DNA of 64,000 bases from Perkinsela sp. pyNocScin1. Taxonomy: Eukaryota; Euglenozoa; Kinetoplastea; Prokinetoplastida; Perkinselidae. The stretch lies in NCBI GenBank assembly GCA_964019655.1, contig CAXHTR010000008.1, forward strand, positions 186,001 to 250,000, written 5' to 3'. A model generated the notes under the pieces. It saw nothing but the letters and a program-made list of their open reading frames with translations. It did not search any database and had not been told where the DNA came from. The number at the start of each line of letters is the position of its first letter. Position 1 is the stretch's first letter. Below are positions 18,948 to 27,528 of the stretch, piece after piece. The position numbers and the translations under genes were made by a program.

Positions 18948-19028
18948 TGTAATTGATTACAGATCTCTCGTAGAAGTTGCATAATTGTAGTTCGAGGCTT
19001 GCTGCGTGCGAGCATGCGGAAGCATATA

Positions 19029-20459
19029 TCATACACCTTCAAGACGCGAAGTCTTCTTTTTGCCGAGCGCGAGCATCCACATGGGTGTGACGAACGCATT
19101 GAAGAGCAAGAGGTACTGCATATAGCGCATAGCATATCCTATGCCTTTCAAGCGAAGAACGTATGTAGTGAAAATGTTGTCCACCGCTGTATTTGCTGCG
19201 TACTCGCGAAAAGAATATGCAGCGAACTGTGTGACGGTTATTGAACAGAACAGAATTATCATCGTGTTGAAAAGAAAGCTGTTCATCAGAGTGTCCCCAA
19301 CGCGCATGGGGTAGATCGAAATAATGAGGAAATTGAGCCCCATGCAGAAAATGCCCTTGACCACACACCACAGGAGAAAAAAGCAGAAGATCGAGTAAGC
19401 CGCAGTCCCGAGGAGCGCAAAACGCTTGTCAAGCTCGATGAAGCACGTGTTCAAGAACGGGTCGATGCCTGACATATTGTAGAGAATCATATGCAGTGCC
19501 CAAAGCAGCGAAATGCATGCGCTGAAAATACCGAGGGCGAGAACAAAAACAGCCCAGATCGGCGAGCAGCCCCGGTTATGGTACGATCGCTCGAGTGCTT
19601 CATATCTCCGCTCGAGGTCCATGACTTCGTTCCTGAAAATCTTGATCTTTCTATCCAGAGAGCGCCCAGCTTTTTTCTCATGAATGGATTTATCGAGCTT
19701 GCCGCCTATGGCCTGTAGGTGTGCTGATCGCTCGAGAATATCTTTTTTTGCCTTCAGGTAGACATCGACTGGTATGGGCTGGGCGCGGCCCTTCCACTCT
19801 TGTATGAGCTCAAGAGGGAGCGCGATGAGTCCGATGCCACCGAAAATCGCGAAGCCGACCCAGCCGATAGTGCTGAATAGTCCGACAACATACACGAACA
19901 TGCTAACGCGAAAGCTCAGTGCACTTTTTTGCGTGACACTGGCTATACTGAGCTCATGGCTTGTTTCCAGCGTCCCTATTTGGTGGTTCGCAATATAGTT
20001 TGTAAAGGGTACGTCGGAATAGCCCGCAGATATCCATAAAACAATCACGAGGCCAACAAAGGTGAAAAAAATCGCTGATGTGTAGCTCAGGGCGGACGAT
20101 ATCTGCGAGGATATTCCTTCGCTTTCGGGGTCCCAGGACTCATAGTAAAAGATTGCGAATGGAACAATTATCAGTGCGAAGAGGACGATGAGCCAGAGGA
20201 CAACGTTCCACAAGAAAATGGTATTTATACCACCGCCAACGGACTCCGCTACTAGAACGCTCTTCTTGTTCGCCACGTCGTACGGTAGAAGCAAGACAGC
20301 CAAACAAGCGAGGCTAAGGCCGCTCACAACGACAAACTTGGGGAGCCAGGCTTGATTTTTGTCCTCAGCACTTGAGTATAGTCGAACAAGGATAAAGATA
20401 CCAGAAACAACGAGGAAAAAAACGACCGAAGCAACAATAATGAGCCACCAGTTGATCAT
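19029..20459 (-). CDS. LMBR1-domain multi-pass membrane protein
   Basis: The 476-residue protein has about nine hydrophobic segments. The first starts at residue 4 and is followed by the conserved LLLPYDVAN motif of the LMBR1/LMBD1 family. A charged coiled coil (about 240-300) lies between the fifth and sixth segments, another family trait. Members include LMBD1, a lysosomal cobalamin-export partner, and LIMR receptors. Which function applies here is not known. The C-terminus is a short basic tail (GKKKTSRLEGV). Confidence 0.85.
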   Translation of the reverse strand: MINWWLIIVASVVFFLVVSGIFILVRLYSSAEDKNQAWLPKFVVVSGLSLACLAVLLLPYDVANKKSVLVAESVGGGINTIFLWNVVLWLIVLFALIIVPFAIFYYESWDPESEGISSQISSALSYTSAIFFTFVGLVIVLWISAGYSDVPFTNYIANHQIGTLETSHELSIASVTQKSALSFRVSMFVYVVGLFSTIGWVGFAIFGGIGLIALPLELIQEWKGRAQPIPVDVYLKAKKDILERSAHLQAIGGKLDKSIHEKKAGRSLDRKIKIFRNEVMDLERRYEALERSYHNRGCSPIWAVFVLALGIFSACISLLWALHMILYNMSGIDPFLNTCFIELDKRFALLGTAAYSIFCFFLLWCVVKGIFCMGLNFLIISIYPMRVGDTLMNSFLFNTMIILFCSITVTQFAAYSFREYAANTAVDNIFTTYVLRLKGIGYAMRYMQYLLLFNAFVTPMWMLALGKKKTSRLEGV

Positions 20460-20657
20460 AGGGAACGTATCGTTGTGGACAGCGATATTCTATTATTTAT
20501 TCATTGAATAGTAATGAAAGGACATACATAAATTCATAAAGAGGGGTCGACAATGCAAACAATACGAAGTTGGCAGCAGTTATGCTCTCTAGCCCAGGGC
20601 TTACTGTGCTGAACTGGCCATAATTCAACTGAGAAACGATGACCATTTCATCGCCAC

Positions 20658-21674
20658 CTATTTCTCAGCGCTTTCCTTGATATCCTCCACTGGTCGTTTA
20701 CGTCGTGCTGGAATTTGGGCTGTAGTCGAGTTCGAATTCGTATCTGAAGAGCTCGTGGTCACAAAGTGACTGACGATGTTGCCGCTTGCACCTTTACTCG
20801 TGCTCTTGACTTTGTACTCTTTCTGAATGAAAGCATGCACGTCCCACTTTATTTTTGAAGGGTCATTGTGAAAAAGTAATTCGTGCAGCTCGTCGATTTT
20901 AGATTGCTGATCTTGCGTAAGCTCAGAAGTCTCCCGTTTAGAGACTAAATCAGTGATTATACTCTTAGCACTTGCATAGTGCTGGTTGAAAACATGCGCT
21001 TCCGCAAGAATAATTGAACTTGCCATGGACGGAAAGCTGTCATGAAGACGCTTGGCAGATTCTAAAGCCATGTCCATGTGCTCCCGATAGATGTATACGC
21101 AGGTAATCAGCTCAAGCGACTTTTCCATTGTTCTCCGTGCGCAAGAGCACATGTCGTTGTCGTCTTTGCAGCTGGACAACTGCCTCTGAGCGCAGGTCAA
21201 GGCCCGACGAAGACATTCAACGACGACATCCCAGTCATCAGCGACAGATCGGTCCTCTGTTTCATCTTCTACTCCTTCTTCGAGGTTCTTACGTAGAACC
21301 CGGAAGAACGACTCTGCATAGGACAAATAGTGTGCATGCAGCAGGGGGCTTGACTCACCGTACTTTTTCGACCAGAACGTCAGAATGCGATACGTATGCT
21401 TCATCAACGAAGAAAGATCGTTGTGAGATGTGCTCGAGCGTAGTGCATCGATGCGACTTTCGACGGCCATGATCTCACTTTCAGAAGCGATTGAATCATC
21501 ATCAGAGGAATCAATATCATCTTGCAGCTCTTCCGCCTCTTCCATTTCTTCTGTATCCTCAATTTCAACATCATCTGTCTCTTCGTGGTCATCTAGCGTA
21601 GCGTTTGGTCTATTTTCTTCAGCAGAGACTGTTTCAACGCTATTTGTTGCGCCACTATTTGACTCGCCGGTCAT
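20658..21674 (-). CDS. NASP: NASP/Hif1-type histone chaperone (SHNi-TPR)
   Basis: The 338-residue protein has a strongly acidic N-terminus (about 28-66). The first repeat contains KKYGESSPLLHAHYLSYAESFF, close to the KKYGE motif of NASP repeat 1. An interrupted repeat with an acidic insert, two more TPR-like helical pairs (YREHMDMALESAKRLHDSF; FNQHYASAKSIITDLV) and a C-terminal basic patch (ARRKRPVED) follow, as in NASP, where RKKRKPEE is the nuclear localisation signal. NASP carries linker and core H3-H4 histones into the nucleus. The protein is shorter than vertebrate NASP and close to yeast Hif1 in size. Confidence 0.75.
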   Translation of the reverse strand: MTGESNSGATNSVETVSAEENRPNATLDDHEETDDVEIEDTEEMEEAEELQDDIDSSDDDSIASESEIMAVESRIDALRSSTSHNDLSSLMKHTYRILTFWSKKYGESSPLLHAHYLSYAESFFRVLRKNLEEGVEDETEDRSVADDWDVVVECLRRALTCAQRQLSSCKDDNDMCSCARRTMEKSLELITCVYIYREHMDMALESAKRLHDSFPSMASSIILAEAHVFNQHYASAKSIITDLVSKRETSELTQDQQSKIDELHELLFHNDPSKIKWDVHAFIQKEYKVKSTSKGASGNIVSHFVTTSSSDTNSNSTTAQIPARRKRPVEDIKESAEK

Positions 21675-21773
21675 CTCACTAGATGAAATTCTACTTTGAA
21701 GAAAAAAAGCTTTGCTCTGAATACGGAAAAAAACTACGGAAATAGAAGTCTTTATGCATGCCTTAAATGAATC

Positions 21774-22505
21774 TTAGTTTGTGGGGCTCTGGATATTTCG
21801 TCCTCTTGCTTTTGCTTTTCTTGCTTTAACATACTGCAAGTGCTCCTTTGGCACTGCCTCGGCAACTGCTGGATTGCTTTGCAAATCCGCTAAACTCGCA
21901 TGATCCTTCACCTCTTTCATGGGCTTATCCCCCTTGAAAAGCCAGACAATGACTACAATGCCGATGATGAAGGTGAGAGCGAAAAGTGCGTACCGGGCAC
22001 TACGAAAGTACCCAGCAGAAACTATTTCAAACTCAACAGTAAAACTTTTCATCTTCGTCTCACGTTGGTCGTTAATGTAAAAAACACGAACAGCCAGATC
22101 ATAGGCCCCCAGCGCAAGATCTGCTGCTGGCTTCAGCATATACTGCATACTCACGCTCTCGAGAGGGGCAAGCGTGCGATTGTACCTGATCCCAGTGCAA
22201 TTCTGCACTACCTTATTCATGATCTTTGCGACAACGTGACCGACAGCGTACTCGATGTGCACAGCGTCGGCCATTGAAGCCTTCGTGTTCTGCATGGAAA
22301 TCACGGCTTGAAGATTGTCACCGCATTTGACCGTTGCCTTCTTGAGAGGCCTTTGACCAGGAAATGACATATCGGTCTGTATATGTGCATCATCGTCGAC
22401 AGAAGTTACTTCTGGATGGATCACCAGTTCTGGTTGGCTTTCATCGCTAGAATGCATGAGAGATGCTATTGCGATCCCGTGAATTAGAGAAAAGAGACTG
22501 ACCAT
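21774..22505 (-). CDS. SSR1: Translocon-associated protein alpha (TRAP alpha/SSR1)
   Basis: From the ATG at 22505 the protein is 243 residues with a signal peptide (VSLFSLIHGIAIASLM), an acidic luminal segment, an immunoglobulin-like luminal domain with glycosylation sites NCT and NRT, one transmembrane segment (YALFALTFIIGIVVIVWLF) and a basic cytosolic tail. The strand 'TLAPLESVSMQYMLKPAADLALGAYDLAVRVFY' pattern matches TRAP alpha. TRAP sits beside the Sec61 channel and aids entry of some nascent chains. The longer frame reaches 22616 through an 18-bp duplication in the leader and would overlap the next gene, so the shorter start is chosen. Confidence 0.8.
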   Translation of the reverse strand: MVSLFSLIHGIAIASLMHSSDESQPELVIHPEVTSVDDDAHIQTDMSFPGQRPLKKATVKCGDNLQAVISMQNTKASMADAVHIEYAVGHVVAKIMNKVVQNCTGIRYNRTLAPLESVSMQYMLKPAADLALGAYDLAVRVFYINDQRETKMKSFTVEFEIVSAGYFRSARYALFALTFIIGIVVIVWLFKGDKPMKEVKDHASLADLQSNPAVAEAVPKEHLQYVKARKAKARGRNIQSPTN

Positions 22506-22510
22506 CAGTA

Positions 22511-22546
22511 AATTGTAAAAATATGTCGAATTGTAAAAATATGTCG
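22511..22546. repeat. Exact 18-bp tandem duplication
   Basis: The unit AATTGTAAAAATATGTCG occurs twice in a row just upstream of the TRAP alpha ATG (minus strand), inside the likely 5' leader. It looks like replication slippage. Confidence 0.95.
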
Positions 22547-22597
22547 AAAAAGTGCAGCAGCACTTGCCCAAGAAACAACAATAAGCGACTAGAAGAC

Positions 22598-23443
22598 TCA
22601 CAGCTTCGAATTCCATTCAAGAAGATGCTCTTTGAACTTTGCCATGGGGAGGTCCCTTGGGTTGCTAGAAACCTCCTTGATTAGGTATGTTTCTTGGACT
22701 ACTGCTGTGTCATCTTCACCAGACGATTCCTTTTTGTAGACTGCAGTGAACATGACTATTTTAGGATCGCTAGACGTGGCAATGCTTAAGGTTGACCCAA
22801 GAGCGAGATTCAGACGAATATTGCGGTTCATAGCGTCGTGGAAGATAAAGCGACCATTGCATGATGACTTCGACTTTTTCTGCTTTTTCTTACCTTTAGT
22901 GTCAACTAGCTCTTCATTGATGCTTACCTTAACACTTCCTGGTCCGATTTCATCCCATTTGCCACCACTCAGTTGAAAAACCTTCACCCGAGGAACTCTT
23001 GCAACGGTAACTTCACCCGGTAGGTCGTTCGTTTGAATGACAGTATCGTCATCAAGACTCGTTTTTTCAAGCTTGAGTGCTTTTGCTTCTTTATTTTGGT
23101 CATCAGATGCTGCGCGCTTCTTCGTAGAAGCAACATTCTTCGTAGCTGGTGCTTCTGTTTTCTTTGGAGCCGATTTTTTTACAGTCACATTCGATTTCTG
23201 CTTTGATTGAGCGGAAATAGATTGTTTCACTACCTTGGTAGTCGATGTCTTTGGTACTTTAGAAGCAACGCCCTTGACTGCCTGCTTTGCCTTTTCAGCA
23301 GAGGGGGCAGGGGCTTTCTTTGCTCTATTCCCTGAAGCTACTGGCTTAGCACTCTTTTTAGGTACAGCTTTGACATTCTGAGAGCTCACTTTCTTCACAC
23401 TAGTTTTTGTAATACTCGCCTTTTTCTCGGTAGTGGTCTTCAT
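22598..23443 (-). CDS. RanBP1-domain protein with lysine-rich N-terminus
   Basis: Residues 1 to about 125 of this 281-residue protein are low-complexity Lys/Ala/Ser/Thr/Pro, similar to histone-H1-like or nuclear tails. The C-terminal half is a Ran-binding domain: ARVPRVKVFQL, KWDEIGPGSVKV, then NGRFIFHDAMNRNIRLNL, matching the 'KLfrf..-eWkErGvG-lKil' and 'RllMR.d...KvclNh' order of RanBP1 and Nup50. A loop rich in lysine (KGKKKQKKSKS) interrupts the usual spacing. Likely nuclear and involved with Ran-dependent transport, in line with Nup50-like proteins. Confidence 0.7.
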   Translation of the reverse strand: MKTTTEKKASITKTSVKKVSSQNVKAVPKKSAKPVASGNRAKKAPAPSAEKAKQAVKGVASKVPKTSTTKVVKQSISAQSKQKSNVTVKKSAPKKTEAPATKNVASTKKRAASDDQNKEAKALKLEKTSLDDDTVIQTNDLPGEVTVARVPRVKVFQLSGGKWDEIGPGSVKVSINEELVDTKGKKKQKKSKSSCNGRFIFHDAMNRNIRLNLALGSTLSIATSSDPKIVMFTAVYKKESSGEDDTAVVQETYLIKEVSSNPRDLPMAKFKEHLLEWNSKL

Positions 23444-23529
23444 GGATAATAACTAAGTTTCAAAAAGGATAATAAAAATAATGCTTATCAAGAAAATGAT
23501 ACATGAACTCCGTTCGGAATTAACTCTAA

Positions 23530-25299
23530 TCAGTAGTTTTGAGCCCATATCGTTTCTGTGTGTGCCAAAACGGGCTTGAAGCGAAAGTCATCTTCATAAA
23601 CGCAGCTATTTCCTAGCCTAAGCTCAACACGCCCTCCAACGGCCCCTGTTACCTTGAAATTTACCCTTGTTTGTCTAAATTTCTTCATATCTGTTCGAAT
23701 GAAGTTCCAGTTTAGGGATTGATTAATGGAAGCCATTGGGCCACCGATACCATTCACAAGCATTACTAAATGCGATGTAACCATCAATCGGAGTGTTCCC
23801 TGAACATCAGGATTGGGCTCAGGCTTCTCCCATGGGCTATATTTAAAGAGAAGCTCATCACATCGCGTGCTATGTCTCTCGTCACAGGTTCCTGTGAATT
23901 TGCATTGTCCTGTGCTTTTGTTATAGAGAAATGTAGTGCAGCCTTCACGCTCTGCGCAAAAGAGGGCGCATTCATGTGCAGAGCCGTAAGTTATCGGTCC
24001 ATCAAATTTTGAGCATGATTTTCCTGGAGCGTAGTTGAAATTTGCAGGACTTTGCTGAAACGACATTTGACCTACTAGAGATGGCACAATGCCATTCATT
24101 GCAAGTCCAAAGCGCAGCGCACCGATGAAGCCAGTCTTCAGACCGACCTTTGCCTGTGCACTTACCTTGTGGGAAAGCTTCAATGAAAGCTTGAAATGTG
24201 GTTTGATATAGTAAGGAATTCCAGCAATGCACAAGTAGACAGGTGTGAAGCTTCTTTCGAGAAGTTTAAAGCGTTGAAATGCATCTGTGTCGTCAATGTG
24301 TATATGCGGGTGCAGGGCAAGGTATGTGTTCCCTTCGACAATGCAATGAAATGATTTGAGTGCATAATTTTCAATATGAAGGGCAAAGCGTATGATTGGC
24401 TGTACATAAAAGCAGCAGTCGATGCACAGCATCCTTGGGTACAATGGCTCCTCCCAAAATATATCACTTGGAAAAGGAACTCTCCAGCTGCCCGTTGTTG
24501 CCTCGATTTCGTTGCTCAGGTCCCCAGATGACTTGCGTATTTCATCTTCTTTTTTGTTTCCTTCAAGGTCGCGATAGTAGCTGTATGCACCAGAAGTCAA
24601 GTCCTCTACAGCTTCTATTGAAGTGCAATTACCTTCTATGCATGAAAACTTTTCTTTGCGAGTATCACGCGATGCTTTGAGCATTGATTCAAGCTTTTGA
24701 AATGATCGATTGAGCATCCCAACTGAGTGATCATTCTCCGCTGTGCTGGAGCATTGGTGTGAGTTTCTCATATCAGGGACAATATTCGTCTGAAACTCTA
24801 TTTTTGCGTGCTGAAAAAACTCCGATGGTTGTCGATTTCTTCCATGTACTGTGACACATAACCCTTTGAAATGGACCTCAAGAACCTCAAGAATAACGCC
24901 CGACCCTGAGTTCTGGCATCGTGCTGAGTGATGCGAGGTGAGAATAGCACCAACTGTGAGCCTCTCGTAAAGTTGCTTCGCTTGGTCAATATCTGGAAAT
25001 GTCAGAGATATAGAATCTACAGATAGGCAATTTAGATGGACATCCTTTGGAATGCGCACATAACGATGATTGGAGCACTTTGTTACATCGTATGAAAAAT
25101 GCGTTGCTGCCATGGTGTCACTGTCATTCATTTCGAAGAAATGCATGTGACGTAGCTCATCTTCACCTGCATCCGAATGGAATCCATCAAGATGGTCAAG
25201 GGGATGCTTTTGGAAGCATTCTACTCCAATCAAGCAGCAGGAAGCGGCGTAAATCATACAAAACAATGGAGACCCGTGATATGCTTCTCTTAAGATCAT
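23530..25299 (-). CDS. Secreted protein with PAN/Apple-like domain
   Basis: The 589-residue product starts with a hydrophobic signal-like stretch (PLFCMIYAASCCLIGVECF). The middle is cysteine-containing and beta-rich, with a region (CIAGIPYYIKPHFKLSLKLSHKV) reminiscent of extracellular beta-sandwich proteins. A PAN/Apple-like module follows near residues 424-475 (CSKFDG ... ECALFCAEREGCTTFLYNKSTGQCKF), with the expected C-x-C-x3-C spacing. No transmembrane anchor is seen near the C-terminus. It is probably secreted or lumenal; the ligand is unknown. Confidence 0.7.
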   Translation of the reverse strand: MILREAYHGSPLFCMIYAASCCLIGVECFQKHPLDHLDGFHSDAGEDELRHMHFFEMNDSDTMAATHFSYDVTKCSNHRYVRIPKDVHLNCLSVDSISLTFPDIDQAKQLYERLTVGAILTSHHSARCQNSGSGVILEVLEVHFKGLCVTVHGRNRQPSEFFQHAKIEFQTNIVPDMRNSHQCSSTAENDHSVGMLNRSFQKLESMLKASRDTRKEKFSCIEGNCTSIEAVEDLTSGAYSYYRDLEGNKKEDEIRKSSGDLSNEIEATTGSWRVPFPSDIFWEEPLYPRMLCIDCCFYVQPIIRFALHIENYALKSFHCIVEGNTYLALHPHIHIDDTDAFQRFKLLERSFTPVYLCIAGIPYYIKPHFKLSLKLSHKVSAQAKVGLKTGFIGALRFGLAMNGIVPSLVGQMSFQQSPANFNYAPGKSCSKFDGPITYGSAHECALFCAEREGCTTFLYNKSTGQCKFTGTCDERHSTRCDELLFKYSPWEKPEPNPDVQGTLRLMVTSHLVMLVNGIGGPMASINQSLNWNFIRTDMKKFRQTRVNFKVTGAVGGRVELRLGNSCVYEDDFRFKPVLAHTETIWAQNY

Positions 25300-25440
25300 G
25301 AGGATTCAGATTGTGTGCTCATTGGAGAGTAAAAGAAGCAGTGCAAAATTGTTGTTAGGAAAAATGAAATGAGTATGGCTTTGAAATTTCTACCCAAAAA
25401 GTAGCCAGTGGCTCTCCAAATTTTGGCCTTAATGATGTCA

Positions 25441-27285
25441 CTAGTGTGCTGAAAAAGGGACAGCGGGTTCAACTAACTTTTGCTCACTCTCTGCGGTACA
25501 TTCATTCTCTATAGCTCCCTCTCCAAGCTCGTCACTGTCTGATTCTGGACATAAATTTACATAAAGATCATCACCCTCACCGCTCAAAGTAAACCAATCA
25601 GGATACTCTTCGATAAACTCGTTGAATGTTTTGAATCCGTCGGCTCGGATCTGTTTTCGATTTTCTTTTCCAATTTGTAGAGCAAGATCTCGTATTGCGA
25701 TGCCCGATACGCCCATCACTGGCACATAACGCGCAACCTCCTTAACGAGATAAAATTCAGGATCAATTTCATCATCTCGCTGCTTGTGATCTATCTTCGG
25801 GTCCTTTGCGGCACGATTTATCGCAGGGCATTTCATGTTTTTGATATCATCCATCGATAAAATGTGCTCACTTTCATCAACCGTATCAATCTCATGCCCA
25901 ACTTTGCTTTGATCGACGATTTCATCATCGTCTGTCCCAAGATTTTCAGTATTCTCCGTAGCGGGAGCATCCAAATCATCTTTACAGGATGATTTGTCAT
26001 CTGTTTTTGGTTTTGATTCTTGTTTTGGCTCAGCAGCACGTGAGATTCTCGTATAAAGAGATGTTTCTTCCACGTAAAAAATAGTAGGCCGATCTTGTAA
26101 AAACTTTCGAAGCCCGCCATCTTCATAAGCAAGCTGACGACGAACTTTTGGGGAGAGCTTGAGCAGAACGACGTCATATTCAACAGATTCCGGCTTTTGA
26201 GGCAAAATGTTCAAAATTTCATTCTGGATAAAGTCATCACGCACAGCTCCTATACGCTTAGCGTGCCTCAAGGCCGCATTCCCCTCTCGAATGCTCAGAG
26301 ATGCTTGCAGAAAATCATCCTGGGACCCAATCTTACGAAAAATACTGAATTCAGGAACATCCATCAGCTTTTCAAACTTACCTTTTGCATGCAATAAAAT
26401 TTTCGAGATAATTTTTGTTGTTATTTTAGGATTATCTGGATGTGATTTCTCTGGATCTGATAGCTTACTGAGAATGGAGGTGGCGCAGGAAATTTCATCT
26501 TCTCTTTCAAGATCAAAAATTTTTGGGAATAAGCTCGCCTGGGTAGTGAACGAGAATCCTGCGTTATTTAGGCGTCTCCTGTACGTTTTTGGGCAGCGGT
26601 GAAGGCAGTCAGTTTCAGACAGCGGATTCTGAGATGGAATCGCAAGCGCTGCTGCGATGAGTGTGGAGCGAAGGAGTCTAAATTGCTCGTACTTGACCGT
26701 GCATGGTTTCCCTTCTGTTATGTTTCGCACAACAAGGCAGTTATCGTCCACACAATGGGAGACTTCGAACTTTTCTGGATGGCGCAGAAGAAATAGAAAG
26801 CGACTATCGCGTAGTGCAGGAAAAATGTCGATGGGGACTTGGCGAGCAACAGCTCGAAGGGGTACAAATGCTCGTGGAATGTACGCAAGCATAGTTTCAG
26901 CTAGCTCTTCGTCATTTTGAAAAACACGAGCTTTCTCTGAAGCAATTTTAGCCACGTCATCAGGATTTGATTCAATCCAATCGACTCGGCAAACCATGCC
27001 ATTCTCTACGCGGCATCCACGGATAGCACGCATGAGCTCCCGCAGCGAGCTTTCTGTTACAACACGTGTGATTGACGGATCAAGATTCTTGTAAATGTTA
27101 TCGAGGGAAGTCCAGCCCTGTGATGGAACGTATCTATATAATCTCATTTTGAGCTCAGATTCCTTTCCAAGGACTTGTTCAAGAAATGTTTTTCTTACAA
27201 TGCCTTTTCTTACAACCGTAAAAGATTTAACTGGAACAGCGACGGCGCGTGCTCTTGGTGCGAGCAACCTGTAGAGGTGAAACAT
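25441..27285 (-). CDS. Probable mitochondrial protein with repeated winged-helix-like units
   Basis: The 614-residue protein begins with a basic, hydroxylated N-terminus (FHLYRLLAPRARAVAVPVKSF) that suits mitochondrial import. At least three segments share a plan: a tyrosine/proline-containing start (AYIPRAFVPLRAVARQ; RYVPVMGVSGIAIRDLALQ), helices, then a short strand pair ending in a phenylalanine-rich motif (HPEKFEV; RPTIFYVE; YPDWFTL). This resembles the winged-helix repeats of kinetoplastid mitochondrial RNA-processing proteins, but I cannot name a specific subunit. An acidic linker of about 70 residues separates the last unit. Confidence 0.55.
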   Translation of the reverse strand: MFHLYRLLAPRARAVAVPVKSFTVVRKGIVRKTFLEQVLGKESELKMRLYRYVPSQGWTSLDNIYKNLDPSITRVVTESSLRELMRAIRGCRVENGMVCRVDWIESNPDDVAKIASEKARVFQNDEELAETMLAYIPRAFVPLRAVARQVPIDIFPALRDSRFLFLLRHPEKFEVSHCVDDNCLVVRNITEGKPCTVKYEQFRLLRSTLIAAALAIPSQNPLSETDCLHRCPKTYRRRLNNAGFSFTTQASLFPKIFDLEREDEISCATSILSKLSDPEKSHPDNPKITTKIISKILLHAKGKFEKLMDVPEFSIFRKIGSQDDFLQASLSIREGNAALRHAKRIGAVRDDFIQNEILNILPQKPESVEYDVVLLKLSPKVRRQLAYEDGGLRKFLQDRPTIFYVEETSLYTRISRAAEPKQESKPKTDDKSSCKDDLDAPATENTENLGTDDDEIVDQSKVGHEIDTVDESEHILSMDDIKNMKCPAINRAAKDPKIDHKQRDDEIDPEFYLVKEVARYVPVMGVSGIAIRDLALQIGKENRKQIRADGFKTFNEFIEEYPDWFTLSGEGDDLYVNLCPESDSDELGEGAIENECTAESEQKLVEPAVPFSAH

Positions 27286-27528
27286 ACTAGCACATTTCAG
27301 CGCATGAAGGTAAAGGTCACGAAAAAAATGACATGCGTGATCGTTAAAAAATGCAAGAATTCATGCTTGACGGCAAATTAAGGATTAACAAATACCAGTG
27401 TGATCAATGTCACTCTCTCGTGTGCATCGCAAGGTTCTCTGAGTATCAATCGGTTCAAAAAACGCCTCATTTTTTTTACTGGCCCAGAATCTATCTGCAA
27501 TGGATCTTTCATTGGCTTGGATTGAGGA